Shown: positions 8,215 through 16,703, counted from the stretch's first letter. The stretch: DNA of 48,839 bases from Actinobacteria bacterium UBA2184 (GCA_002328745.1 DCVQ01000019.1:28561-77399); one strand, 5' to 3'. Made by a program: numbers and translations. The notes: a model not told the origin generated them from the letters alone.

Positions 8215-8879
8215 CGAGGCGCGACATCCTTGTGGTCGGGGCGGCTCCGCGAACGGGGGCCGAGGCCTGGTACCGCGGGCTGATCGGACGCGCGGGTATG
8301 CTCATCGCGGCGGACGCGGGCGTCGCGGTGTGCCTCGAGGCGGACCGGGTGCCCGACGTGTGCGTCGGCGACTTCGACTCGGCGGACCCTGCCGATATCG
8401 CCGCGGCGGTCGCCGCCGGTGCGCGCGTGGTGCGCCTGCCTTCGCGCAAGGACGAAAGCGACCTTGATCGGGCGGTCGCCGAAGCCCGCGCGTTGGGCGC
8501 GGATGGACTCACGCTTACGGCGTGCTTCAGCGACAGGCTCGACCATACGCTGGCCGCGATCGGCACGTTGCTCCGTGCGGCCGACAGCATGGCCGTCGGC
8601 CGGGAACCCGACGTGACCCTCTACGGGCTGGATGCGCAGGCTCGCCCCGTGCTCAGAACCGACGAGGCCGCGGGGACCCTGGTGTCGGTGTTCGCGATCG
8701 GCGGCGGCGCGACCGTGAGCGCACGGGGACTCGAGTACCCGCTCGAATCAACGAAGCTCGATGCGCTGTCATCCCTCGGGCTGAGCAACGTGGCGGTCGG
8801 CGGGGATGTTGTGGTGCAGGTGGCGTCTGGATCGGTGCTGGTAGTGGTGGGGGCACCGGCCGATCCCGTATCGGGATAA
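8211..8879 (+). CDS. thiN: Thiamine pyrophosphokinase
   Basis: ThiN converts thiamine and ATP to thiamine pyrophosphate, trapping imported vitamin as the cofactor. The family motifs are present: GDFDS at residues 53-57 (metal and ATP binding), KDESDLDRA (normally DxTD) and DRLDH for thiamine binding. The C-terminal beta-sandwich domain with the SxGLxYPL-type motif is visible as SARGLEYPLES. The protein has 222 residues, a usual length. The start overlaps the thiT stop, so both genes respond to the same riboswitch. A bidirectional-looking hairpin ends the unit. Confidence 0.94.
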   Translation: MTRRDILVVGAAPRTGAEAWYRGLIGRAGMLIAADAGVAVCLEADRVPDVCVGDFDSADPADIAAAVAAGARVVRLPSRKDESDLDRAVAEARALGADGLTLTACFSDRLDHTLAAIGTLLRAADSMAVGREPDVTLYGLDAQARPVLRTDEAAGTLVSVFAIGGGATVSARGLEYPLESTKLDALSSLGLSNVAVGGDVVVQVASGSVLVVVGAPADPVSG

Positions 8880-8883
8880 GCAA

Positions 8884-8929
8884 GACCCGCCCCGTTTCGT
8901 CCGCACGATGCGGTGGAACGGGGCGGGTC
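8884..8929. terminator. Hairpin terminator between convergent thiN and rpmB
   Basis: A 13-bp perfect repeat, GACCCGCCCCGTT (8884-8896) and AACGGGGCGGGTC (8917-8929), encloses a second short stem CCGCA/TGCGG. It lies between two convergent genes and could stop transcription from both sides. The flanks carry only short T/A runs (CTTGAAAG). Confidence 0.75.
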
Positions 8930-8953
8930 CTTGAAAGAACGAGGCGAGCGGGT

Positions 8954-9142
8954 CTAGCCGCGCGTGACCTTGCCGGCCTTGAGGCACTTGGTGCAGACGT
9001 TGGCCTTCTTGACCGTGCCGTCGACGACGATCGAGACCTTCTGCACGTTCGGGTAGAACATGCGGTTCGTGACACGATGCGAGTGGCTCACGTTGCGCCC
9101 CGCGCTGGGGTGCTTGCCACATACGCTGCACACCTTGGACAT
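8954..9142 (-). CDS. rpmB: 50S ribosomal protein L28 (zinc-binding C+ form)
   Basis: This 62-residue protein, MSKVCSVCGKHPSAGRNVSH onward, is bL28 of the large subunit. The CxxC at residues 5-8 and a second CTKC near 50-53 are the zinc ligands of the C+ form. The start is placed at 9142 because the family begins MSKVC. The open frame extends 13 codons further, but that extension is unlike L28. The gene stands alone on the minus strand, diverging from asp23. Paralogous C- forms of L28 are often Zur-regulated, but I cannot see whether one exists outside the window. Confidence 0.96.
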   Translation of the reverse strand: MSKVCSVCGKHPSAGRNVSHSHRVTNRMFYPNVQKVSIVVDGTVKKANVCTKCLKAGKVTRG

Positions 9143-9208
9143 GGTCGGTTCCGTCCTTCGAATCGTTCGAGGCGGCTGCACGCCGCCGTCATCGGCAGAA
9201 GCCTTGCC

Positions 9209-9237
9209 ATGCTATCACAGGCTTGAGGGAGGGTAAA
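9209..9237 (-). promoter_or_regulatory. Candidate promoter for rpmB
   Basis: On the minus strand TTTACC (9237-9232) and TAGCAT (9214-9209) are 17 bp apart. The -10 box has an extended TGA in front of it. A start near 9202 would give a 60-nt leader for rpmB. Confidence 0.45.
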
Positions 9238-9295
9238 GGCGCTGTAAGTCTGTATTCATGCATGTAGCCGAACGATGCACGCGCCTGGATTCGGC

Positions 9296-9301
9296 TATAC
9301 T
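9296..9301 (+). promoter_or_regulatory. Candidate -10 box for the asp23-fakA operon
   Basis: TATACT is one base from the consensus and lies 57 bp before the chosen asp23 start. No good -35 is seen 16-18 bp upstream. It rules against the upstream in-frame ATG at 9275, which would precede the transcript start. Confidence 0.45.
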
Positions 9302-9358
9302 ACACGACACGTCATCGAGCAGGTGACGGGCGTCTCTCTGTCAGAGGAGGAAGCCTTC

Positions 9359-9724
9359 ATGGCGGACGAAGCACGGGGCACCGTCACTATCGCGAACGAC
9401 GTGCTTGGCGACATCGCCGGCTACGTTGCGCTGGAGTGCTACGGAGTGGTGGGAATGGCCAGCCCGTCGCTGCGCGACGGCGTCGCCCAGTTGCTGTCGC
9501 GCGACAAGCTGCGCAAGGGCGTCGTTATCACCAACACCGACGAGTCCAGCGTGATCGTGGACCTGTATGTGGTCATCGAACACGGAACCAACCTGACCCA
9601 GGTCTCGCGGAACCTCTCGGACCGGGTGAGGTACGCCCTCACGCACGACGCCGACGTCCAGGTCGCGGACGTGCGGGTGCACGTGCAGGGCATCAAGGTC
9701 CGCAAGCGGGCGGAGCACGCATGA
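9359..9724 (+). CDS. Asp23/Gls24 family envelope stress protein (YloU-like)
   Basis: The 121-residue protein belongs to the Asp23 family (DUF322). In Firmicutes the family is found just before the fatty acid kinase gene, as here. Visible features are the GTVTIANDVLGDIAGYVALE start and the ALTHDADVQVADVRVHVQGI end typical of YloU. The exact role is unclear: some relatives sit at the membrane and are induced by envelope stress. ATG 9359 is chosen because AGAGGAGGAA (9342-9351) lies 7 bp before it. ATG 9275 in the same frame has no such site. The stop overlaps fakA by ATGA. Confidence 0.9.
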   Translation: MADEARGTVTIANDVLGDIAGYVALECYGVVGMASPSLRDGVAQLLSRDKLRKGVVITNTDESSVIVDLYVVIEHGTNLTQVSRNLSDRVRYALTHDADVQVADVRVHVQGIKVRKRAEHA

Positions 9725-11331
9725 CGCCGACCGAGCGCTCGATGCCCATCATCCTGTTCGCTGCCGCCGCGGCCGCACTCAAGGAGCGGGTGGAGGAAGT
9801 GAACCGCCTCAACGTGTTCCCCGTGCCGGACGGTGACACCGGGACCAATATGACGCTGACCCTCGACGCGGTGCTGGGCGATCTCGATCGGCTGCCCTTC
9901 GAGGCAGGAATGCCGGAGATCGCGGCGTCCATCACCCACGGGTCGCTCATGGGCGCCCGCGGCAACTCGGGCGTCATACTGAGTCAGATGCTGCGCGGGC
10001 TGTGCGAGGTTGCGGGTGCCGCCACGGCGCTCACGCACGAGACCGTTGCCGCTGCGCTGGAGCGGAGCGTCACCGTGGCGTTCCAGGCGGTGCGCAAGCC
10101 GGTCGAGGGGACCATGCTCACCGTGCTGAAGGACGCGGCTGCGGCAGCGCGGGCCGGCGCCGGGGCCGATATGGAGACCGGGGAGTACCTCGACTCGATC
10201 GTGCAGGCCGCGTTCGAGTCGGTCCGCCGGGGCCCTGAGCTGCTGGCGGTCCTCAAGGAGAATGGCGTCGTGGACGCAGGCGGCTTCGGGCTTGCGATCC
10301 TGATGGAAGGGTTCGTGGCGTCGCTGGAAGGCCACGAGTTCCGCGAGCACGACGTGAGCGTGGCCTCGGGCGGGCTCTTGTCGGTGCAGCCGGCGGATGA
10401 CTGGGACGACGAGGAGTATCTGTACTGCACGGAGTTCCTGCTGCACGGCGTGGAGGCCGACCGCAGCATCATCGAGGACTTCGTCAGCGAGCGCGGTGGT
10501 TCGGAACTCGTGGTCGGCGATCGTGAGACGTACAAGGTCCACGTTCACACCGACGACCCGGGGGCGATCTTGAGCTGGGTGACGAACCTGGGCGAGGTGT
10601 CCGAGGTCCATATCAACAATATGCGCCGGCAGACGGCGGAGCGCGCCGAGTCCCGCAAGTCCGGCGCCGCACCGTCCAAGCCGGTCGGTTTCGTTGCGGT
10701 AGCGGCCGGAGACGGGCTTGGCGAGATCCTCCGGAGCCTGGGCGCAGACGTGGTCGTAAGCGGTGGCCAGACCATGAACCCCTCGACCGCGGAACTCCTC
10801 GACGCGGTGGGGCGCGTGGATGCCGCCTCGGTGGTCATCCTCCCCAATAACCGCAACATCATCATGGCCGCGCAGCAGGTCATCTCCCTGGCGGACCGTC
10901 CGGTGGCCGTGGTCCCCACCACGGCCGTTCCTCAGGCGTTTGCGGCGCTGCTCTCCAACGACGGGACGTCCGACCTGGATGCGCTGACCGCGGCGATGGC
11001 CGAGGCGGCGGAGAGCGTCCGGACCGCGGAGATCACCACCGCTATCAAGGACTCGAAGGGCAAAGCGGGTCCGATATCCGAGGGTCAGATCATCGGCATC
11101 GTGGACCACGAGATCGAGGTCATCGGGCAGGATCTGACCGAAGTCACCTCCCGGGTCGTGAAGCTTATCGCCGAGGACGGCGAGACGCTGACGGTCCTTG
11201 CCGGTGAGGACCTCGATGACGAGGGTCTCGATGCGCTGGTCGCGCGTCTGGCGGAAGAGAACCCTGATCTTGATGTGGAAGGCCACCGTGGCGGGCAACC
11301 CGTCTACCCGGTGATCGTGTCCGTCGAATAG
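9721..11331 (+). CDS. fakA: Fatty acid kinase catalytic subunit FakA (DAK2-domain protein YloV)
   Basis: FakA phosphorylates fatty acids held by a FakB protein, giving acyl-phosphate for phospholipid synthesis. The DhaL/DAK2 kinase domain spans about residues 1-200, with the metal and ATP motif NVFPVPDGDTGTNM at 31-44 and GARGNSGVILSQ near 78-89. The middle and C-terminal domains match full-length YloV proteins (536 residues here). It starts inside the asp23 stop and is followed after 23 bp by a DegV/FakB gene, so kinase and carrier are made together. DAK2 proteins were once annotated as dihydroxyacetone kinase. The length and gene context favour FakA. Confidence 0.92.
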   Translation: MTPTERSMPIILFAAAAAALKERVEEVNRLNVFPVPDGDTGTNMTLTLDAVLGDLDRLPFEAGMPEIAASITHGSLMGARGNSGVILSQMLRGLCEVAGAATALTHETVAAALERSVTVAFQAVRKPVEGTMLTVLKDAAAAARAGAGADMETGEYLDSIVQAAFESVRRGPELLAVLKENGVVDAGGFGLAILMEGFVASLEGHEFREHDVSVASGGLLSVQPADDWDDEEYLYCTEFLLHGVEADRSIIEDFVSERGGSELVVGDRETYKVHVHTDDPGAILSWVTNLGEVSEVHINNMRRQTAERAESRKSGAAPSKPVGFVAVAAGDGLGEILRSLGADVVVSGGQTMNPSTAELLDAVGRVDAASVVILPNNRNIIMAAQQVISLADRPVAVVPTTAVPQAFAALLSNDGTSDLDALTAAMAEAAESVRTAEITTAIKDSKGKAGPISEGQIIGIVDHEIEVIGQDLTEVTSRVVKLIAEDGETLTVLAGEDLDDEGLDALVARLAEENPDLDVEGHRGGQPVYPVIVSVE

Positions 11332-11354
11332 GGTCCTACACAGGGGAGGCCGGC

Positions 11355-12206
11355 ATGGAGCGCATCGGAATCGTCACGGACAGCACGAGCGATCTGGGTC
11401 CCGAGAGGCTGGCGTCGCTCTCGGTGGAGATGGTGCCACTGAAGGTGACGTTCGGCGAAGAGTCGTTCCTCGACTGGACCGACCTCACGCCCGCGGCGTT
11501 CTACGAGAAGCTCGGCTCCTCGCCGGTGCTGCCGAAGACCTCGCAGCCGTCGCCCGCCGATTTCGCGGCCGTCTACGCCAGACTCGCCGGTCAGGGGTTC
11601 ACCGGCATCGTGTCGGTGCACATCTCATCCGCCCTCTCGGGCACCATCGAGTCGGCCATCATGGCCGCCGCGGAAGCGCCCATCCCCGTGAGGATCGTCG
11701 ACACCCGCTCGGTGAACATGGGAACCGGCCTGGCGGTCCTCGCCGCCGTCGATGCCCGCGATGCCGGGGCCGGGCTGGAAGCCACCGAGAAGGCCGCGCA
11801 GGACGCTGCTGACTCGACCCGCATCATGTTCGCGCTCGACACGCTGGAGTACCTCGTCAAGGGCGGCCGCGCCGGCAAGGCACAGGGCCTCGCGGCCTCG
11901 CTGCTGAACATCAAGCCGGTTCTGACGATCAACAAGGAGGGCACGATCGAGCCCTTCAAGAAGGTCAAGGGCATGAAGAAGGCCATCCAGGAGATGGCGG
12001 CGCAGGCAGCCGAGGACGCGAACGGCGGCCGGATCAAGGTCGGTCTCCTGCACGCCCAGGCACCCGATCTCGTCGAGGAGCTCAAGCAGGCGCTCGACGC
12101 GTCGGGCACGGCGTACGAAGTAGCCGGCATCGTGTCCGTCGGAGCGGTCATCGGCACGCACGCGGGTCCGAGGGCGATCGGTCTCGCGTACCATCCCGTC
12201 CCGTAG
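11355..12206 (+). CDS. DegV-family fatty acid-binding protein (FakB)
   Basis: DegV/FakB proteins hold a single fatty acid in a hydrophobic pocket and present it to FakA. The family start IGIVTDSTSDL, the TSQPSPADF segment (ligand head-group Thr-Ser) and the HISSALSGT motif are all present. So is KGGRAGKAQG, close to the end of the fatty-acid domain. At 283 residues it is full length. GGGGAGG precedes ATG 11355. It sits directly after fakA. Which fatty acid it prefers cannot be read from the sequence. Confidence 0.92.
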   Translation: MERIGIVTDSTSDLGPERLASLSVEMVPLKVTFGEESFLDWTDLTPAAFYEKLGSSPVLPKTSQPSPADFAAVYARLAGQGFTGIVSVHISSALSGTIESAIMAAAEAPIPVRIVDTRSVNMGTGLAVLAAVDARDAGAGLEATEKAAQDAADSTRIMFALDTLEYLVKGGRAGKAQGLAASLLNIKPVLTINKEGTIEPFKKVKGMKKAIQEMAAQAAEDANGGRIKVGLLHAQAPDLVEELKQALDASGTAYEVAGIVSVGAVIGTHAGPRAIGLAYHPVP

Positions 12207-12208
12207 AC

Positions 12209-14326
12209 GTGCCCGCGGTGCCGCAGGATCCCGCGTCGCGGCGCGCGGTCGCTCGCGCGCGATGGAGCCGTGCGGTCGGATCGCTACGGCTGGTGGATGA
12301 CAAGCGTGCGGAGGCGCTCGCGCGTCTTGGCGTGCACTCTGTCGGCGACCTCGTCCGCCACTACCCGTTCCGCTACCTGGACCTCACCGCCACCGCAGAC
12401 ATGCGCACGGTGCAGGCCGGGAGCCAGGCGACGGTGGTGGGACGCGTCCACGACATCACCGTGAAGCAGCCCCGGCCGCGTCTTTCGATCACCGAGATCG
12501 CGCTCGTGGACGGCACCGGGGCGTTGATCGGGGTGTGGTTCAACCAGCCGTACATGGCTACCAGGTTCCGGGTAGGGGAGCGGGTCGCGTTCGCGGGCCA
12601 GGTCGTCTTCGAATACGGCCTCAAGCAGATGCGTGCTCCCTTCGTGGAGCGCCTGCCCGAAGAGGACGCCGGCCCGTCAATCGCCTGCGTGCTGCCCGTG
12701 CACGGCGCCACCGAGGGTCTCTCCACGAACTGGATCCGGCGGCTCGTGGCGATCGCGCTCGAGGATGCTGGAGACGTGCCCGACTTCCTGCCATCCGCGC
12801 TGCGCGTACGGCGGGGTCTTGTGGGGTTGTCCGACGCGCTGAGAGCGGTGCACTTCCCGGTGTCGTCGGATGACGCCGAACGTGCCAGGCGCCGTCTCGC
12901 CTACGACGAGCTGCTGACCATCCAGCTGGCGATGGCCCTCAGGCGACATGCCGTCGTCGATGCGCTGCCGGGGCACGCCCACGTGGTGGACGGATCCTCG
13001 ATGAAGGCGCTGCCGACGGCGCTCCCGTTCGGCCTGACCCCCGACCAGGAGACCGCGATCGGGGAGATCGTGGCCGACATGCGCGCGCCGCGACCGATGA
13101 ACCGCATGTTGCTGGGAGACGTGGGCACCGGTAAGACGGTGGTCGCGGCGCACGCGCTGGCGGCGTGTGCGGACTCGGGAACGCAGGCGGCGATGATGGC
13201 GCCGACCGAGGTGCTTGCCGGTCAGTACGTGCGCGCTCTCGGCCCGCTGCTCGACGCGCTCGGAATCTCGTGGGCGCTGCTCACCGGGTCGACCAAGGCC
13301 AAAGAGCGGTCGCGCATCCTGGCTGGACTGGCCGACGGCGGCATCACGGTCGCGTTCGGAACGCATGCGCTCATCCAGGAGGACGTGCTCTACGCCCGCC
13401 TGTCGCTCGCGATCGTGGACGAGCAGCACCGCTTCGGGGTGGAGCAGCGGCTCGCGCTTCGGAACAAGGGGGAAGCGCTGGATATGCTCGTGATGACGGC
13501 GACGCCGATCCCCCGGAGTCTGGCACTCACCGTGTACGGCGATCTGGAGACCTCGTATCTCAGGGAGAGGCCCGGTGGCCGCGGGGCGGACCACGTGAGC
13601 ACGCGGATCGTGTCCAAGGGCGGACGCCCGGACGCGTATCAGGCGGTGCGGGACGCGGTCGCCCGCGGCGAGCGCGCTTACATAGTGTGCGCCCTTGTGG
13701 ATGAGAGCGACGCGACCGAAGCGAGGGCCGCGACAGCCGAGGCCCGTCGGCTGCAGCGGCAGGTCTTCCCCGAACTGAAAGTCGGCCTCCTGACCGGGCA
13801 GATGACGGCCGCCGACAAGCACGAGGTGATGGGGCGCTTCAGGTCTGGCGAGGTGGACGTGCTGGTCGCCACGACCGTCATCGAGGTCGGTGTGGACGTT
13901 CCCGAGGCGACAGTGATGATCGTCGAGGACTCCGAGCGGTTCGGGCTCGCGCAGCTTCACCAGCTGCGCGGCCGGGTCGGCCGGGGCGAGCGGCCCGGTG
14001 AGGTGCTGCTGTTCGCCGATCCCCGCACGGACGACGGCCGCGCGCGTATGGCCGCCATCGTGGGCACGAACGACGGTTTCGAGCTGGCCGAGTACGATCT
14101 GGAGCTGCGTGGCGAGGGCGACGTGCTCGGGGCCCGTCAGAGCGGGCTCCCCGGTCTGCGTATAGCCTCGCTCTCCCGGGATGGCGACCTGCTTTCGATC
14201 GCTCGGGAGGACGCACGGGCGCTCGTCTCATCCGATCCGCAGCTCGTCCTGGCGGAGCACGTCCCGTTGCGCGAGGAGCTTCAGGAGCGGTTGGCCGAGT
14301 CATGGGAGTGGGTGAGCGCGGGGTGA
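12209..14326 (+). CDS. recG: ATP-dependent DNA helicase RecG
   Basis: RecG is a double-strand DNA translocase that reverses stalled forks and processes branched recombination intermediates. The N-terminal wedge domain with an OB fold (about residues 60-160) binds junctions. The helicase core shows Walker A GDVGTGKT, the DEQH box in VDEQHRFGVEQR, TATPIPRSLALT and the QLRGRVGRG motif of lobe 2. The protein is 705 residues, typical. It starts with GTG two bases after the fakB stop. Its own stop overlaps the start of rsmD. Confidence 0.96.
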   Translation: MPAVPQDPASRRAVARARWSRAVGSLRLVDDKRAEALARLGVHSVGDLVRHYPFRYLDLTATADMRTVQAGSQATVVGRVHDITVKQPRPRLSITEIALVDGTGALIGVWFNQPYMATRFRVGERVAFAGQVVFEYGLKQMRAPFVERLPEEDAGPSIACVLPVHGATEGLSTNWIRRLVAIALEDAGDVPDFLPSALRVRRGLVGLSDALRAVHFPVSSDDAERARRRLAYDELLTIQLAMALRRHAVVDALPGHAHVVDGSSMKALPTALPFGLTPDQETAIGEIVADMRAPRPMNRMLLGDVGTGKTVVAAHALAACADSGTQAAMMAPTEVLAGQYVRALGPLLDALGISWALLTGSTKAKERSRILAGLADGGITVAFGTHALIQEDVLYARLSLAIVDEQHRFGVEQRLALRNKGEALDMLVMTATPIPRSLALTVYGDLETSYLRERPGGRGADHVSTRIVSKGGRPDAYQAVRDAVARGERAYIVCALVDESDATEARAATAEARRLQRQVFPELKVGLLTGQMTAADKHEVMGRFRSGEVDVLVATTVIEVGVDVPEATVMIVEDSERFGLAQLHQLRGRVGRGERPGEVLLFADPRTDDGRARMAAIVGTNDGFELAEYDLELRGEGDVLGARQSGLPGLRIASLSRDGDLLSIAREDARALVSSDPQLVLAEHVPLREELQERLAESWEWVSAG

Positions 14327-14901
14327 GGATCGTCGGGGGCACGTTCGGCGGCCGGCGCATCTCGGCTCCCTCAGGTCGCGACACGCGGCCGACGTCGGAC
14401 CGGGTGCGTGAGGCGGTCTTCTCGGCGGTGGTATCTCGCGTGGGCTCGCTTGCGGGCCTCACGGTCATCGACCTGTACGCCGGAAGCGGCGCTCTTGGAC
14501 TGGAAGCCCTGTCCCGGGGCGCGTCGGCAGTGACGTTCGTGGAGTGGGACGCGCGCGCGGCCGCGGCGATCCGCGAGAACCTGGAGACGCTCGGCATCGG
14601 CGGGGAGCAGGCCCGCGTGCTGAAGGCCCGTGCCGAAGCGGCCGGAAGAGCATGGGGCGTTCCTTCACCGGCATCGTTGCTCTTTGCGGACCCTCCTTAT
14701 AGGATAGAATCGTCCGAGGTCAGGCAGGTAATGGAAGCGCTCGCCACCGGTGGGCTGCTCGAGACCGGGGCGCTCGTGGTGTACGAACATGCGGCCGGGA
14801 GCGTGCCGGAGTGGCCGGAGGGTTTCGCGGGCGAGCTCCCGCGACGTTACGGCGACACGGCGGTCTCGTTCGCGAGGTACGAGGGGAGGGGGGCGGAGTG
14901 A
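14323..14901 (+). CDS. rsmD: 16S rRNA (guanine-966-N2) methyltransferase RsmD
   Basis: RsmD methylates G966 of 16S rRNA in the small subunit. The N-terminus RIVGGTFGGRRI, the SAM loop DLYAGSGALGLEALSRGA and the catalytic ADPPY motif identify it clearly. The start is uncertain. GTG 14323 overlaps the recG stop as GTGA and gives the normal N-terminus, while ATG 14302 would add seven residues and overlap recG by 25 bp. With the GTG start the protein is 192 residues. Its stop overlaps the coaD start (GTGA), a frequent rsmD-coaD arrangement. Confidence 0.94.
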   Translation: MRIVGGTFGGRRISAPSGRDTRPTSDRVREAVFSAVVSRVGSLAGLTVIDLYAGSGALGLEALSRGASAVTFVEWDARAAAAIRENLETLGIGGEQARVLKARAEAAGRAWGVPSPASLLFADPPYRIESSEVRQVMEALATGGLLETGALVVYEHAAGSVPEWPEGFAGELPRRYGDTAVSFARYEGRGAE

Positions 14902-15389
14902 AGCGCGCGTTGTGTCCGGGCACCTTCGACCCCGTCACCAACGGGCACCTCGATGTCATCGAGCGCGCGTCTTCGCTCTTCGACGAGGTCGTTGTCGGCG
15001 TGGCCCTGAGCGCCGAGAAGGGCGACGGTCCCTTGTTCAGCCTCGAAGAGCGCGTCGGCTTCATCGAGGGCGCGACGAGCCACCTCGGCAACGTTCGTGT
15101 GCGCCCGTTCGACGGACTTCTAGTAGAATTCGCCCAGGAGACGGATGCGACCGTCATCATCAAAGGTCTGCGCGCCGTCACGGACTTCGAGCGTGAGTTC
15201 CAGATGGCGCAACTGAACTACCGGCTCGACAAGACCATCGAGACGATGTTCATCATGTCGATACCGGAGTACGCGTACCTGAGTTCGTCGGCAGTGAGGG
15301 AGATCGCCCGCCACGGCGGGTCAGTGAAAGGGCTCGTGCCAGACGCAGTATGCGAGGCCCTCGCCTCGCGGTTGCACCAGTCCCGATAG
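14898..15389 (+). CDS. coaD: Phosphopantetheine adenylyltransferase
   Basis: CoaD makes dephospho-CoA from 4'-phosphopantetheine and ATP, the next-to-last step of coenzyme A synthesis. The nucleotidyltransferase motif PGTFDPVTNGH (TNGH at residues 14-17) and the second motif LSSSAVRE are present. At 163 residues it is the normal length. It starts with GTG inside the rsmD stop, after a GGGAGGGGGGCGGA purine stretch. CoA made here would serve both the acyl-CoA ligase and the acyl carrier protein encoded further on. Confidence 0.96.
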   Translation: MKRALCPGTFDPVTNGHLDVIERASSLFDEVVVGVALSAEKGDGPLFSLEERVGFIEGATSHLGNVRVRPFDGLLVEFAQETDATVIIKGLRAVTDFEREFQMAQLNYRLDKTIETMFIMSIPEYAYLSSSAVREIARHGGSVKGLVPDAVCEALASRLHQSR

Positions 15390-15399
15390 GGAGGTACGT

Positions 15400-15861
15400 A
15401 TGGACATCTTGGCGCTCATCGACCGTATCGAAGAACTCATCGACGACGGCCGGAACGTTCCGCTTTCCAGCTCGAAGATGGTGGATCCCGAGAAGATCTA
15501 CGAGCTCATCGACGAGATCCGCGCTCAGTTCCCCGACGAGCTGAAGCAGGCGCGCTGGATCGTAAAGGAGCGTCAGGAGATGCTCGAGGAGGCCGAGAAG
15601 GAAGCGAACCGCATCCTCGAGGAGGCCAAGGCGCGCGCCGATTCGATCGCCTCCGAGCAGGAGATCGTCAAGCTCGCAGAGCAGCAGCGCGCGGAGATCC
15701 TCGACGACGCCCGGGCGCGTGAGCGCGAGATCCGGCTGGGCGCCGAGGACTACGCCGACGAGATGCTGGCGAACCTCGAGGTGAATCTCGGCAAGCTGCT
15801 CACGGCCGTGCAGCGTGGACGCGACCGCCTGCAGGGCAAGGTCGCGCAGCGCGGCCAGTGA
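15400..15861 (+). CDS. Coiled-coil protein of unknown function (actinobacterial ATPase-like/DivIVA-like)
   Basis: The 153-residue product is rich in Glu, Lys, Arg and Ala. A continuous coiled coil is predicted by eye from about residue 45 to 125, with heptad-like spacing around EEAEKEANRILEEAKARA. The N-terminal 40 residues (DILALIDRIEELIDDGRNVP) are a short helical head. Genes like this sit between coaD and yceD in many Actinomycetota and are often labelled only as ATPase or cell division initiation protein. No ATP motif is visible, so I would not use that name. GGGAGG precedes ATG 15400. Its stop overlaps the yceD start. Confidence 0.8.
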   Translation: MDILALIDRIEELIDDGRNVPLSSSKMVDPEKIYELIDEIRAQFPDELKQARWIVKERQEMLEEAEKEANRILEEAKARADSIASEQEIVKLAEQQRAEILDDARAREREIRLGAEDYADEMLANLEVNLGKLLTAVQRGRDRLQGKVAQRGQ

Positions 15862-16397
15862 TGGAGGCCTCGCGCTACCTGGTCGACGTACGGTCCATCC
15901 TCGAGGACCTCGGGGCTGTCGTGTCCGTTGACGGTACCGTGGACCTTCCGGCGCTCGAGATCGGCACCGAGCAGTACGCTCCGCTCGGGCCGGCCGCTCT
16001 TGACGTGACGATCACCAACACCGGCGCAGGCATCGTCGCGGGCGGGACCGTGACCGTCACCGTCCAGGCGACGTGCAGCCGCTGCCTCAAGCAGTTCCCC
16101 CTCACTCTGAACGCCGAAGTCGAGGGCTTCTTCATCCCCCACGGCTCGGAGCACGAGATGCCCGAAGAGCAGGATTTCGGCTTCGTGGAGGACGGGTCCG
16201 TGGACCTTATGGACGCGCTTCTCTCGGCGCTGGCGCTCGAGGTGCCCCTCGCGCCGCTGCACGCCGAGGACTGTGCGGGTATCTGTCCTACGTGCGGCGC
16301 GGAGCTTTCGGAAGGACCGTGCGAGTGCGCACCGTCCGACTCGAACTCGCCGTTCGCCGTGCTGAAGGACCTGCTTCCGGAAGGCGGGGGAGAGTAG
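15861..16397 (+). CDS. yceD: YceD family protein (DUF177), 23S rRNA accumulation factor
   Basis: YceD-family proteins are needed for normal 23S rRNA levels and almost always lie before rpmF, as here. The conserved CSRCL motif (near residue 73) and a C-terminal CPTCGAELSEGPCEC cluster, which may bind zinc, are seen. The product is 178 residues from ATG 15861, and GTG 15858 in the same frame would add one. The start overlaps the stop of the coiled-coil gene. The 124-bp gap to rpmF holds a separate promoter. Confidence 0.9.
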   Translation: MEASRYLVDVRSILEDLGAVVSVDGTVDLPALEIGTEQYAPLGPAALDVTITNTGAGIVAGGTVTVTVQATCSRCLKQFPLTLNAEVEGFFIPHGSEHEMPEEQDFGFVEDGSVDLMDALLSALALEVPLAPLHAEDCAGICPTCGAELSEGPCECAPSDSNSPFAVLKDLLPEGGGE

Positions 16398-16408
16398 GGG
16401 CTCGACGA

Positions 16409-16439
16409 TTGCACCGCGCGGCCCGGGCTGTGCTATCAT
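16409..16439 (+). promoter_or_regulatory. Candidate promoter for rpmF
   Basis: TTGCAC (16409-16414) and an extended -10 TGC-TATCAT (TG at 16431, TATCAT 16434-16439) are present. The spacing of 19 bp is long, but the extended -10 can compensate. A start near 16446 leaves a leader of about 75 nt. Confidence 0.5.
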
Positions 16440-16521
16440 GTCGCCTTGCGCCGACCCCCGGTCGGCCGAAGAGTGGATATGGACGCCGCGTCGATCGCGG
16501 TGCGTGAAGGGAGAACGACCC

Positions 16522-16698
16522 ATGGCGGTACCCAAGCGGAAGACCACGCGCGCGGTCCGTGACGCGCGCAGGTCCACGCATAAGGTGGAGGCCCCGTCGC
16601 GTTCGGTGTGCCCGCAGTGCCATCAGCCGAAGCTGCCGCACCGCGTGTGTCCCGAGTGCGGATACTACGACGGGAAAGAGATCATCGATACCGAGTAA
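16522..16698 (+). CDS. rpmF: 50S ribosomal protein L32 (zinc-binding C+ form)
   Basis: The 58-residue product MAVPKRKTTRAVRDARRS onward is bL32. Two CxxC pairs (CPQC near residue 30 and CPECGYY near 43) make it the zinc-containing form. AAGGGAGAA lies before ATG 16522. A strong hairpin follows 5 bp after the stop, so rpmF is probably a separate transcript. In many bacteria rpmF runs into plsX. Here two other genes intervene. Confidence 0.97.
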   Translation: MAVPKRKTTRAVRDARRSTHKVEAPSRSVCPQCHQPKLPHRVCPECGYYDGKEIIDTE

Positions 16699-16703
16699 TG
16701 CCT

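Noticed and set aside
9439..11298. A 619-codon minus-strand frame opposite fakA
   Set aside because: Same GC-driven shadow effect. fakA has clear kinase motifs and the minus frame has none.
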